A DNA stretch of 64,000 nucleotides. It comes from Nonomuraea endophytica (GTDB lineage Bacteria > Actinomycetota > Actinomycetes > Streptosporangiales > Streptosporangiaceae). The notes under the pieces are model-generated. The model was not told where the DNA came from. It searched no databases and saw only the letters and a program-made list of their open reading frames with translations. Shown piece by piece: positions 16,792-25,925 of this stretch (the stretch's first letter is position 1; each line of letters starts with the position of its first letter). The position numbers were made by a program, and so were the translations under genes. The stretch is from the NCBI RefSeq assembly GCF_014203235.1, contig NZ_JACHIN010000010.1, forward strand, positions 350,416 through 414,415, read 5' to 3'.

Positions 16792-18285
16792 TTACTTCGG
16801 GCAGCTGGCGTCGGGGGCAGGGACCTTGCTGCGGAGAAGGTAGTCCTCGACGTGGTTGGTCACGCAGGGTCCGCCGGTGGGGTAGGAGCCGTGGCTGTCG
16901 CCTTCGTAGGTGAGGATGACGGCGTTCTTGAGCTTGCGGGCGAGCCGCGCGGCTCCGGCGGGCGGTGCGGCGGCGTCGTTCGTGGCCGTGATCACCAGTA
17001 TGGGAGCGGATCCGGTGTAGTTGATCGTCTGTCCCGCGGGCTGGTATGGGACGGGCCATTGTGAGCAGACGGCGCTGTAGGCGAAGGGGGATCGCATGGG
17101 CCCGAACAGCGGCGACCGGCGGGTGAGTCCGGCCTCTTGCCGCGCCAGTTCAGCGGGCGTCGATCGGCCCGGCAGGTCGACGCACTGCGTCGCGTAGTCT
17201 GCCAGCGCTGCCCTGAACGGGCTGCCCGGAGGGTAGCTGCCGTCGGCGGCCCGTCCGATGACGGCGTCCGCTGCCTCCAGCACGGGGGATCCCTTACCGC
17301 GGATGGCCTGGACGAGCGCGGACTCTAGTTCCCCCCACAGCGTGGGCGCGGCCGCGAGAGTGAGGACGTTCGTCGCCTGGGCCGCGGTGAGCGTGCGCTT
17401 GCCCACCTTGAGCGGTTGCCGGACGAGCCGCTGAATCCACCCTCTGATGGTGCGGTCGGCGGTGGCGGCGTCGCGGCCCAGCTCGCAGCCGTCCTTGACG
17501 CATCCGGCCAGAAAGCGCTCGTAGGGTTCCTGGCTGATACGACTGAGCAGCGCCCCCACGTCCTGGAGCGACAAGTCGGGGCTGACACCGGCGTCGAGCA
17601 CCATCCGGCCGACCCTGGCCGGGAACTTCGTGGCGTACAGGCCGCCCAGGATGGTCCCGTAGGACAGGCCGTAGTAGGTGAGCTTGTCCTGCCCGAGGGC
17701 CGCGCGCACGCGGTCCAGGTCTCCGGCCACGTTGGCGAGCCCGGCGTGCGGCATGATCCGGCCCGACTCCTTCTCGCAGGCGCGGATGAAGGCCGCGTTC
17801 GCGCGCAGGAACCTCGTGCGCGCGGCGGGGCCCTGGATGCCGGGGTCAAGGGCGAGGAAGCGATCCGCCGTCCGGTCTGATCCACAGCTCAGCGGCACCG
17901 ACCCGCCGGAGCCGCGCCGGTCGAAGCTGACCAGGTCGTAACGGGTGCGCAGGGCCGCGTACTGGGGCACGCGGGCGGCGAAGTCGAGCACGTCGTGGCC
18001 GCCACCACCGAAGTTGAACACCATCGAGCCCACGCGCTCCCCGGTGGCCTTGGCGCGGATCAACGCGAGGTCGATCGTGCCTTTCCCGGGCGCGCCATGA
18101 TCGAGGGGTACGGCCAGCTTGCCGCACTCCAGGTCCTTCGCCGGCTCCGGCAGGCTCGTACATCTTCCCCAGGAGATCGCGGGCGCGGCGGCGTTGGCGG
18201 TGACCGGGTTGAGGGCCGTGCTCAGCACGGCTAGGGCGCACGCCGCGAGCAGCGCGCGACGTCGAGAGGGAGAAGGGAATGTCAT
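16792..18285 (-). CDS. secreted alpha/beta hydrolase with TAP-like C-terminal domain
   Basis: A 497-residue exported peptidase of the tripeptidyl aminopeptidase / proline-iminopeptidase-like group (family S33). The signal peptide starts MTFPSPSRRRALLAACALAV and ends near ANAAAP. The catalytic module has the FNFGGGG oxyanion segment, DRRGSGGS, the nucleophile elbow GLSYG and the TAP-like C-terminal domain with ITATNDAAAPP (acid) and GDSHGSY (histidine). The frame is open 58 residues further upstream, but only ATG 18285 gives a signal peptide. It would trim tripeptides from the N-termini of proteins outside the cell, feeding the peptide-uptake locus that starts divergently at 18533. Confidence 0.88.
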   Translation of the reverse strand: MTFPSPSRRRALLAACALAVLSTALNPVTANAAAPAISWGRCTSLPEPAKDLECGKLAVPLDHGAPGKGTIDLALIRAKATGERVGSMVFNFGGGGHDVLDFAARVPQYAALRTRYDLVSFDRRGSGGSVPLSCGSDRTADRFLALDPGIQGPAARTRFLRANAAFIRACEKESGRIMPHAGLANVAGDLDRVRAALGQDKLTYYGLSYGTILGGLYATKFPARVGRMVLDAGVSPDLSLQDVGALLSRISQEPYERFLAGCVKDGCELGRDAATADRTIRGWIQRLVRQPLKVGKRTLTAAQATNVLTLAAAPTLWGELESALVQAIRGKGSPVLEAADAVIGRAADGSYPPGSPFRAALADYATQCVDLPGRSTPAELARQEAGLTRRSPLFGPMRSPFAYSAVCSQWPVPYQPAGQTINYTGSAPILVITATNDAAAPPAGAARLARKLKNAVILTYEGDSHGSYPTGGPCVTNHVEDYLLRSKVPAPDASCPK

Positions 18286-18332
18286 GAATCCCAACCCTTC
18301 CAAGCCCACGCCCGGCGCGTCGTCCTCCTGGT

Positions 18333-18344
18333 GAACGATTGTTC
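18333..18344. promoter_or_regulatory. LexA-like palindrome between divergent genes
   Basis: GAACGATTGTTC has the GAAC-N4-GTTC form of an actinobacterial SOS box, with one mismatch to the preferred RNRY centre. It lies 48 bases upstream of the secreted peptidase start and 189 upstream of the binding-protein gene. Neither neighbour is an SOS gene, so another dimeric repressor, or chance, is as likely. Confidence 0.25.
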
Positions 18345-18532
18345 GTAGACCAAAGAAGCGGGTCACCGTAGTCGAAGGATGATGCCGATCTCCGCCGATC
18401 AGTGGTCTCCTCGAGGTCGACCGGCGAATGTCCATCTGAACAGGGTGAACATCCGGCAAATGGCGGTCGAGCCGGAGATGATGACCTCCCTACTTTTGGT
18501 TCCCTGCGCTATCCATCATCAGGAGGTACATC

Positions 18533-20116
18533 ATGTCCCGTCGCCGGAGATTGATCGCGGGAATGTGCGCCGGTGGGCTGGCCCTGACGGCCTGCGGAGC
18601 AGCCGGTGGCGACCGGTCCGGAGGCAACGAGGAACCCAGCCGGGACGGCACCTTCCGGATGGCCGAGTTCGGGAAGATCGCGAGCTTCAATCCGCTGTCC
18701 ACCTCGGGCAACCTCTACGCGAGATTCGCCTACGACTCGCTGGTCTTCACCTCCGGCCCCCAGGTTCTTCCCGGGCTTGCGGAGAAGTGGACTGCCACGG
18801 CGACCGAGGCGGCCTTCACCCTGCGCGGCGATGTGACGTGCGACGACGGGACCCGGCTGCGGGCGGCGGACGTGGCCGCGACCCTGCGCGTCCTGCGGGA
18901 TCCGAAGTATGCGAGCCAGATCGATCCGTCTCTGCTGGCCGGGCTCCCGAGCTTCACGGTCCGCGCCGACGACGCTGCCAGGTCGGTCACCGTGCGCACG
19001 TCCGCTCCCCACAGCTTCATCGTGCGCATCATCGGCAGCGTGCCGATCGTGTGCCCGAAGGGCTTGGCCGACCTCAAGGCACTCGACCAGAGGTCAGCCG
19101 GGACGGGCCCGTACGTGCTCAAGGACTATCGCGTGGGCGGCCCGTACACCTACACGGTGCGCAGGGGCTACCGGTGGGGGCCGGGCGACGCGACCACCGA
19201 CGCGCCGGGGACACCGGCCACCATCGAGATCAAGCCGCTGAGCGACGTGGGCACGGCGGCGAATCTCCTGCTCACCGGGGGACTCAACGCGGCCGAAATC
19301 AGCGGCCCGCAGGCCGGCCGGCTCGGGGGGCGGCAGTTCGGCCGGGTCGACAGGCCGGCCACGGTGGGCTTCACCCAGTTCAACGAGCGTACCGGCCGGG
19401 CAACCCGGGAGGTGGAGGTCCGCCGGGCCCTGATCGCCGCTGTCGATCTCAACCAGGCGGCCAAGGTGGCCACCGGCGGGAAGGGCACCCGAGCCATGGC
19501 GATCATGCCGAGCGGCACGATGTGCCGGGCCGACACCGTCACCGGCAATCTGCCGAGCCATGACATCACGGCCGCCGGGCAGCTGCTCGACCAGGCGGGG
19601 TGGCGGCGCGGCGCCGACGGTGTCCGGGCCAGGAACGGAAGCCGGCTGAGCATCTCGGTGCTGGTGCCCGCCGACTTCGGGGAGACGCTGACCCCGCTGG
19701 CCGAGTTCATGATCCGCCAGTGGCGGTCGCTGGGGGTGGACGCCCGGCTCAACGCGCAGCCGCAGGCCGGGCTGGAGAGCACGCTCACCCGGAGTGCCGA
19801 CTGGGATGTGTTCGTCTTCGGGCTGGCCGGCGACCAGAAGCTCCCGGTCATCGCAAGGTTCATGGAGAAGCCGCCGCCGGCGGGCGGCAACATCGGGGCG
19901 GTCAGCAACGCCGAGCAGGGCCGCCTCACCGCCGAGGCGCTCACCAGGCCCGAGGGGCAGGCGTGCCCGCTGTGGCAGCGAGCGGAGGCGGCCTTGATGC
20001 GCGACGCCGACGTGCTGCCGGTCGGCGAGGAGAGCATGCAGTTCTTCTCCTGGAAGGCCCGCTTCGACGTCGTCGAGGGCAGGGTCGTACCGACCAGCAT
20101 CCGTCTGTTCACCTAG
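18533..20116 (+). CDS. peptide ABC transporter substrate-binding lipoprotein (SBP_bac_5)
   Basis: A 527-residue extracellular solute-binding protein, family 5. The N-terminus is a lipoprotein signal: basic MSRRRRLIAG, hydrophobic core and lipobox LTAC with C21 as the lipidated residue. The body follows the DppA/OppA pattern (FRMAEFGKIASFNPLSTSG, LAEKWTATATEAAFTLRGDV, VRRALIAAVDLNQAAK). ATG 18533 has AGGAGG nearby. It would capture oligopeptides at the outer face of the membrane and pass them to the permeases at 34792-35760 and 32839-34788, although those lie 13 kb away on the other strand. Its 3' end overlaps the convergent S9-like gene by eight bases. Confidence 0.88.
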   Translation: MSRRRRLIAGMCAGGLALTACGAAGGDRSGGNEEPSRDGTFRMAEFGKIASFNPLSTSGNLYARFAYDSLVFTSGPQVLPGLAEKWTATATEAAFTLRGDVTCDDGTRLRAADVAATLRVLRDPKYASQIDPSLLAGLPSFTVRADDAARSVTVRTSAPHSFIVRIIGSVPIVCPKGLADLKALDQRSAGTGPYVLKDYRVGGPYTYTVRRGYRWGPGDATTDAPGTPATIEIKPLSDVGTAANLLLTGGLNAAEISGPQAGRLGGRQFGRVDRPATVGFTQFNERTGRATREVEVRRALIAAVDLNQAAKVATGGKGTRAMAIMPSGTMCRADTVTGNLPSHDITAAGQLLDQAGWRRGADGVRARNGSRLSISVLVPADFGETLTPLAEFMIRQWRSLGVDARLNAQPQAGLESTLTRSADWDVFVFGLAGDQKLPVIARFMEKPPPAGGNIGAVSNAEQGRLTAEALTRPEGQACPLWQRAEAALMRDADVLPVGEESMQFFSWKARFDVVEGRVVPTSIRLFT

Positions 20117-21887
20117 TGGTGGAGAGCGCCTTGGCGTAGAACGCGGCCTCGGCCTCCAAGCAGCGCGCCACCGCCTCGGGCCGGGCCAGCCCGTGTCCTT
20201 CGCCGGTCAGTGTCATGAACTCCACTTCCGCGCCGCGGCTTCGGAGGTCGTCCGCCAGCGCCTCCGTCCGCCGGGCGGGAGTGATCTGGTCGGCGAGCCC
20301 TTGGACGAGCAGCAGAGATCCGTGCAGCCCGGTCAGCGGAGGGAGGGGAGCGGCCCCGGTCAGCCGGTCGAGGAGGTGGGCGTAGAAGCCGGGTAGCTCG
20401 CTGACCAGGGCGTCCAGGTCGTGCCACGGGTGGTAGGCGGTGCCGGCGGCGAAGACCTCGTCGGTGTTCAGCGCCCTCAGTACGGTGAAGCCCGCCGCGC
20501 CGCATCCCCTGATGACCACGCGGGCCGGGTCCACGTCGCCGCGCGCCTGGAGGAATCTGACGACGTCGACCGCGTCGGCCACGTCGAGCTCTCCCAGTCG
20601 GCCGTTGAGCGCCTCACGGTAGTGGCGACCGTATCCGTTGCTGCCGCGGGGATTGAGGTCGGCCACGGCATAGCCGCGGCTGGCCCAGAAGAGCGGCGCG
20701 GTCAGGCCGGCGCGGTAGGTGCCCGTCGTCATCTCGGCCGGCCAGCCGCGTGCCATCACCACCAGTGGCGCCGGCCGCCGGGCCGGAACCGGGCGGTAGA
20801 GGTAGCCGTGCGTGGTTCCGCCGTCGCGGGCCGGGACGGAGAGGCTCTCCGGTGCGGCGCGCAGGACGCGGTCGGGCAGTTGCTCGGTGGCTCGCCGCAG
20901 CCGCCGCGGCGGCCGTCCTCCCGGCCGATGTTCCCAGACCCCGATCGGTTCGCCTGCTGAGCCGCCGAGGTAGGCGATGGAGCCCGCGGCGAAACGGGGC
21001 TGGTCGATCTGCCCCGAGGTTCGCAGCAGCACCTCGGCCGTCCCGCTCGCGCGGTCGATCCGCAGCAGCGTGCCCGTGCCGCCGGACCAGGCTCCGGTCA
21101 CGACGTGCCGCTCGTTCGCGTCATAGGGGGCGGCGCCGATGGCTCCCGGTTCGCCCATCTCTACGGTCATGGCCGCGACGGGTCCCGACTCGGTGTGGAT
21201 GTTCCACCAGCCGGAGCGGTCGGACATGAAGTGCAGGACGCCGTCCGGTGACCACCGAGGCCGACGTACGGCGACGCCATCGCCACCGGCGATCAGGCGT
21301 GCCGCCTGCCGCTCCGTGGGCGGGCGGTCCAGGGACACGGTGTACAGCCCGGTGCTGTCCCACGGCATGGACGGGTGGTCCCAGGCGATGTAGGCCAGTG
21401 TGGATCCGTCCGGGCTGACGCGCGGCGCGGAGAGAAAGTCGTGGCCGGTCACCAGGGTGCGCGGCGGCCCGCCGTACAGCGGGATGGCGGAGATCGAGAT
21501 CGACGAAGAGGCGGTGTCCTCGCAGACGGCCAGGAGCCGATCTCGGGTGCGGTCTACGGTGAGGTCCGCATAGCGCCGCCCGTCGTCGCAGGTGAGCGGC
21601 TCGGGGGCGCCGCCCGGCGCGAGACGGAAGACTCGCTGGGTCGCGCCGTCGACGAAGTACGCCGTCCCGTCGGCGATGGTGGCGGCGGCCACCCCGCCCC
21701 CGTACACATGCGACTCGACCGTGTACGGGGGCGGGGTGAGGCACTCGGCCGTGCGGCCGGCTCTCATGAGGCGGCGCCCGTGGCCGGGAGCGTCTTCGAC
21801 CCAGTAGAGGTCGTGGCCGTCGGCGATCAGCTCGGAGAACTCGGTTGTGCCGGCTGCGAGCAGGCGCGCCGGAACTGATGCGGACAC
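20109..21887 (-). CDS. S9 prolyl-oligopeptidase-like protein lacking the catalytic serine
   Basis: A 592-residue S9-family protein with an N-terminal beta-propeller (RWSPDGVLHFMSDRSGWWN) and a C-terminal hydrolase domain (ASRGYAVADLNPRGSNGYG). At the nucleophile elbow, where actinobacterial relatives have RGGSAGG, this protein reads RGCGAAG (residues 460-466), so serine 463 is glycine. The acid (D533 in LADQ) and histidine (H565 in GEGHG) remain. Start GTG 21887 follows the TAG of the upstream S9 gene by two bases, a coupled pair. Either a non-catalytic partner of the active enzyme at 21890-24127 or a degenerating copy. The frame is open further upstream only through overlap with that gene. 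Confidence 0.85.
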   Translation of the reverse strand: MSASVPARLLAAGTTEFSELIADGHDLYWVEDAPGHGRRLMRAGRTAECLTPPPYTVESHVYGGGVAAATIADGTAYFVDGATQRVFRLAPGGAPEPLTCDDGRRYADLTVDRTRDRLLAVCEDTASSSISISAIPLYGGPPRTLVTGHDFLSAPRVSPDGSTLAYIAWDHPSMPWDSTGLYTVSLDRPPTERQAARLIAGGDGVAVRRPRWSPDGVLHFMSDRSGWWNIHTESGPVAAMTVEMGEPGAIGAAPYDANERHVVTGAWSGGTGTLLRIDRASGTAEVLLRTSGQIDQPRFAAGSIAYLGGSAGEPIGVWEHRPGGRPPRRLRRATEQLPDRVLRAAPESLSVPARDGGTTHGYLYRPVPARRPAPLVVMARGWPAEMTTGTYRAGLTAPLFWASRGYAVADLNPRGSNGYGRHYREALNGRLGELDVADAVDVVRFLQARGDVDPARVVIRGCGAAGFTVLRALNTDEVFAAGTAYHPWHDLDALVSELPGFYAHLLDRLTGAAPLPPLTGLHGSLLLVQGLADQITPARRTEALADDLRSRGAEVEFMTLTGEGHGLARPEAVARCLEAEAAFYAKALSTTR

Positions 21888-21889
21888 CG

Positions 21890-24127
21890 CTACGCCAGAT
21901 GGGTACGGAAGAAGGTGTCCATCTTCCGCTCGAAGTAGGCCATGTGCAGCGAGTCGAAAATGTGCCGCTGCTCCGGCAGGATGACGAAGTCGTGGACCTT
22001 CCCGGCCTGGATGAGGGCCTCGGACATCCGTACCGCCTCCGTCACGCAACCGGCATCGGCCGACCCGACCGCCAGCATGAACGCTCCCTCGACCGCGGAC
22101 GCGAGCGGATAGGTGGACGCGAAGGCGTATCCCTCCGGGTTTTGCTGCGGCAGACCGAGGTAGCACTCGTAGAGGAGGCAGACGTACGGGTCGAAGCCGG
22201 GTGCGCTGGACACCGCGGCCCGGTAGACATCGGGCCGGTCGGCCAGGCATCGGAACGCTGAGTAGCCGCCCCAGCTGTGCCCGGTGATGCCGGCCCGGTC
22301 GCCGTCGATGAAGGAGTGCCGCTCGGCCAGCTGCTTGATCGCCCCGGCGTGGTCGTCGGCCAGGCAGTTGGCCCAGCGGCCGTAGATCTCGTCGTGGAAG
22401 GCCTTGGACCGCCCGGGGGTGCCGCGGGCGTCCAGGATGACGGTGATGTAGCCCTTGCGTGCCATCTGCCGCGCTTCGGCGGCCAGGGGGTCGTCCATCA
22501 GCGTGAACCAGTGGTGCGGGGCGACATTGACCTGCGGCCCGCCGTAGATGTGCTCAACGATCGGGTAGCTGCGGTCGGGGTCGAAGTCGTGGGGCTTGAA
22601 CATGACGCCCCACAGCTGGGTGACGCCGTCTGCGGCGGTGACCGTGAACTCCTCGGCCGGGGTGTGGCCGAACTCCTCGAGCCGGCCGATGTCCGCACGG
22701 CCGATCTCGGCGATCAGGCTGCCGTCCATCCTGCGCAGCTCGTGCACCGGCGGCCGGTCCACGCGGGAGTGGCTGTCCAGAAACGCCGTGTTGGACGGCG
22801 CGAACTGGGCATCGTGGACGCCGCTGGCGACGGTCAGCCGCTCGACCGGTCCACCTTCGAGCGGAACCCGGCAGACGTGCACATCGTAGGGACGGTCCGG
22901 ATCGTGCCGGGCGGTGAAATACGCCATGTCCTCATGAATCCGGATGAACTTGTCGACGCGCCACGCGCCGTCGGTGAGCTGACGGACCAGCCGGCCGTCG
23001 AGGTCGTAGAGGTAGAGGTGGTTCCATCCCGACCGCTCAGAGGCCCAGACCAGGTGCCTGCTGTCGGGCGCCGGCCACACTCCCAGCTTCCGCTCGAAGT
23101 AGACGTCGTGGAACATCCGCAGGAAGGTCTCACCGACCTCGGTGAACAAGGGACGGACCGCGCCGGTGGCAGGGTCGGCGGCGAGCAGGTCGATCCGGCG
23201 GCAGTCCCGGTGGATCTGGAAGATCAGGACAGCCGAGCTGTCGGGAAGCCATCCGGCGAACATCGGGTGGGTGTCCGCGGGGGTGTCCAGGGCGATCTCG
23301 ACCGGTGCGCCGCCATAGACGTCCAGCACGTGCAGGGTGATGCGTTCCAGCGCCCCTCCGGCCCGCGAATGCGGAATCTCGACGACCTCCACGTCCCGGC
23401 CTCGATACCAGACCTGCCGGTCGACCGGGACGCCGCGGTGATCGACCTTGCGCACCGCGATCCGGGCGCCGTCCGGTGACCAGCTGGCCTGCGACCCGCC
23501 GCCCAGCCCCGTCGCCTCGGACCGCGGGTCCGACTGGTCGAAGCACCATTCGTGCTCGGGCGTCCCATCGTGGGTCAGCATGATGGAGCGGTTGTGGTTC
23601 ACCGGCCGGATGGCGATGTCGTGGTCTCGGGTGGACAACAGGAACCGGCCGTCCGGGGAGAGCATTTCCGGGGTGGGGATCGGCTCGCTCATCTCGGCGG
23701 AGCGGGGATACATCCTGGGCTCGCCCAGATTGGCCACCTCGAGGAGCTGGTCGATGAGACCGGGCCCGGGTAGCCGTCCCACCTCCGACGTGCTCAGCTC
23801 AAGGACGAAGCCTTCCCCGCCGAGCGGGAATCCGATCGTGTCGGGTCCGAGGAACTCAAAGAACTCGAACGGGACGCCGGTACCCGGCGGCGTCGCCCCA
23901 CCGGCCTCGTCGATGGCCTTGCGGACCGCCTCGACGTCGAACAACGGAGTCCTGGCACCGTCCGACAGGTTCACCCGCCACGCCTCACGCTGCGGTGCCG
24001 GCCCGCAGAGAAAGGCCACGCTCCCCCCGTCCGGTGACCACACCGGCTGGATGTGAACGTCGGTGACCAGCTCGTCAAGAAATGTGGAATAGCCGTCGAG
24101 CTCGGCGGCATCGTCGTTGACGGGCAC
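21890..24127 (-). CDS. S9 family dipeptidyl-peptidase-like serine peptidase
   Basis: A 745-residue cytosolic serine peptidase of family S9 (DPP IV / acylaminoacyl-peptidase type). The N-terminal two thirds form a beta-propeller (repeated strands such as PVWSPDGGSVAFL, ASWSPDGARIAV). The hydrolase domain has the nucleophile motif GHSWGG with S618, the acid D691 in GSADAG and H722 in EQRHIF, a full triad. Length is as expected for the family. GTG 24127 follows AGAGGAGAAACGC, a good ribosome binding site. It would remove dipeptides, often X-Pro, from imported peptides. It is cotranscribed with the serine-less homologue downstream and probably with the hydrolase at 24224 upstream. Confidence 0.9.
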   Translation of the reverse strand: MPVNDDAAELDGYSTFLDELVTDVHIQPVWSPDGGSVAFLCGPAPQREAWRVNLSDGARTPLFDVEAVRKAIDEAGGATPPGTGVPFEFFEFLGPDTIGFPLGGEGFVLELSTSEVGRLPGPGLIDQLLEVANLGEPRMYPRSAEMSEPIPTPEMLSPDGRFLLSTRDHDIAIRPVNHNRSIMLTHDGTPEHEWCFDQSDPRSEATGLGGGSQASWSPDGARIAVRKVDHRGVPVDRQVWYRGRDVEVVEIPHSRAGGALERITLHVLDVYGGAPVEIALDTPADTHPMFAGWLPDSSAVLIFQIHRDCRRIDLLAADPATGAVRPLFTEVGETFLRMFHDVYFERKLGVWPAPDSRHLVWASERSGWNHLYLYDLDGRLVRQLTDGAWRVDKFIRIHEDMAYFTARHDPDRPYDVHVCRVPLEGGPVERLTVASGVHDAQFAPSNTAFLDSHSRVDRPPVHELRRMDGSLIAEIGRADIGRLEEFGHTPAEEFTVTAADGVTQLWGVMFKPHDFDPDRSYPIVEHIYGGPQVNVAPHHWFTLMDDPLAAEARQMARKGYITVILDARGTPGRSKAFHDEIYGRWANCLADDHAGAIKQLAERHSFIDGDRAGITGHSWGGYSAFRCLADRPDVYRAAVSSAPGFDPYVCLLYECYLGLPQQNPEGYAFASTYPLASAVEGAFMLAVGSADAGCVTEAVRMSEALIQAGKVHDFVILPEQRHIFDSLHMAYFERKMDTFFRTHLA

Positions 24128-24223
24128 GCGTTTCTCCTCTGCTGTGAATTGATCGTCTTGTCATGGTCGGTCGCGGAGATCGGCCCACGCGACGGGCAGA
24201 TGCCTGCCGTACGGCCCGGCCGA

Positions 24224-25915
24224 TCAGACATCTGCCGGTGACGCGTCAACCGGGCCGCGGACCGGAAGCTGAAGGCTGCACGCGGCCAGATCGAGACTCC
24301 ACCCGGGCCGGCCGGAGCGGGGAACGGGGGCGAACGTCCCCCGGTCGGCGCCGGCCAGGGCGAGCCTGACCCGCTCGCCTCGCGGGATCACGACCGACAG
24401 CGGCAGGAGGGCGAACTCGATCGCCGCGAACCGGCCCGGGGTCATCGGCTCGGTGTCCCGGGCGAGGTGGCTGTGGTATGGCACCGCAGCGCCGGGCGCG
24501 GGCTCGTCGTGCGTCCGGCGATGGGTGAGCCGAAGGCATCCTTCGGTGAGGCAGCGCACTCGCCCGTCCGGCGCCACCGTCTCCAGGTAGGCGAAGACGG
24601 CGCCGTCCAGGTGGGTGGAGGCGAGCCGCAGGCGGACGACCGGCGCACCGGCCAGCGTGAGCGGCGCGGGCAGCGGCGCGCCGCTGTGGCACAGCAGCCT
24701 GGCGCCGGCCTCGCTGCGGTCGGGGAACAGCACGGGGTGGCCGGCGGAGCCGTTCAACTGATCCCACCGATTGCCGCCCGGGCCGGTCGTCGTCACGGGA
24801 TCGACCCGATAGTGCGCCGTACCGGCTCCGGGCGTTTCGCCCAGGCTCCCGTCGGCCTGCGGGTACAGGTGTTTCGCCGTGGTGCCGGGCGGCGGCCACT
24901 CCGGCGTCTCCTCCAGGATCTCCGCGCCGATCGTCCAGAAGCGCAGCGTAGGCGCGGAAGGGGGAGCGTCGCCGGTCAGCTGTTCGCTGAGGAAGCGCAC
25001 GGTTTCGGCTTCCTGGTCCGGTATCCCGGCCGGTGGCGGCCCCCCGCCGGCGTACGGGCTGACATGCAGGACACCGTGGTTCGACGACAGGATGGTGACC
25101 TGATCGGCACGGCTCGTCCCGCGGAAGTGTTCGAGTGCTCCCGCCGCCGTGGCCGCGTCGTACCAGCTTGCCCACAGGGAGATCGCCGCGGGCGAGCGCT
25201 CCAGCTCGGCCCGCCGCGCCCGGGGCGTGGTCTCCGGACCGCGGTCGTCGCGATGCTCCCACCCGGCGAACGCGTTCACGGCGGGCAGGGCGCCGGCGTG
25301 CTCGGCGAGCGCCCCGGCCAGCAACGTGCCGTCCCGATCCGCATCCACCCGCAGGACGTCCACCGGCACCGGCTCCCCTCCCGCCAGCTGAGCCAGCGGG
25401 CCGTAGTCGCCCCGGTCCAGCGCGTCCGCCGCGGCCGTCCAGCCTTCGAGGAAGCCGGTCAGCACCACCCCGCCGGGGTGCGTGAGCTGGGAGTAGGTGT
25501 CGTAGTCGGGGAACCTGGCCACCACCGCCCGGACCGCCGGATGACCTTCGGCGGCGAGCAGCAGCGCGGTGTTGGCGTCGTAGGACTTGCCCCAAGCGCC
25601 GACGGCACCGGTGCACCAGGGCCGCGCGACGACCCAGTCGGCCACCTCGGCCAGATCAGCGATCTCCCGTCGCGGCCAGCCAGGCGTCCAGGCGCCGTAC
25701 GAGGCGCCGGTCCCGCGGACGTCCACGAGCACGAGGGCCAGCCCGGCGGCGGTGAAGCGCTCGACCTCGCCTTCACGCGGCAGCCGCCAGTAGCGGGTCG
25801 CCCTGATCACGGCGGGCACGGGTTCCCGGCCGCGCGGGCGATGGACGGTCACCGCGATGCGGGTCGCGTCGCTCGTCCGCACGTAGTGCGATGATTCGAT
25901 CACCATGTGCTGCAT
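24224..25915 (-). CDS. CocE/NonD family hydrolase (X-Pro dipeptidyl-peptidase S15 fold)
   Basis: A 563-residue member of the CocE/NonD family, related to X-Pro dipeptidyl-peptidase PepX (S15). It has the opening strand pattern of the family (YVRTSDATRIAVTVHRP), the oxyanion region VDVRGTGAS and the nucleophile motif GKSYD with S111. A C-terminal jelly-roll domain follows (LRLASTHLDGAVFAYLETV). No signal peptide is present. ATG 25915 has GGAG in front; the gene begins 10 bases after the EtfA stop, so it belongs to the same transcript. In this context a peptidase acting on proline-containing or acylated peptides is more likely than a cocaine-type esterase (inference). Confidence 0.88.
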   Translation of the reverse strand: MQHMVIESSHYVRTSDATRIAVTVHRPRGREPVPAVIRATRYWRLPREGEVERFTAAGLALVLVDVRGTGASYGAWTPGWPRREIADLAEVADWVVARPWCTGAVGAWGKSYDANTALLLAAEGHPAVRAVVARFPDYDTYSQLTHPGGVVLTGFLEGWTAAADALDRGDYGPLAQLAGGEPVPVDVLRVDADRDGTLLAGALAEHAGALPAVNAFAGWEHRDDRGPETTPRARRAELERSPAAISLWASWYDAATAAGALEHFRGTSRADQVTILSSNHGVLHVSPYAGGGPPPAGIPDQEAETVRFLSEQLTGDAPPSAPTLRFWTIGAEILEETPEWPPPGTTAKHLYPQADGSLGETPGAGTAHYRVDPVTTTGPGGNRWDQLNGSAGHPVLFPDRSEAGARLLCHSGAPLPAPLTLAGAPVVRLRLASTHLDGAVFAYLETVAPDGRVRCLTEGCLRLTHRRTHDEPAPGAAVPYHSHLARDTEPMTPGRFAAIEFALLPLSVVIPRGERVRLALAGADRGTFAPVPRSGRPGWSLDLAACSLQLPVRGPVDASPADV

Positions 25916-25925
25916 CGAGCTCCAA

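Noticed and set aside
20109..22250. An upstream extension of the serine-less S9 gene to 22250
   Set aside because: The extra N-terminal part is antisense-like reading of the preceding S9 gene in the same direction; GTG 21887, right after that gene's stop, gives a normal start.
22277..23479. A 400-residue plus-strand open frame
   Set aside because: Mirror of the S9 peptidase gene; rich in V, G, D, R with no family likeness.
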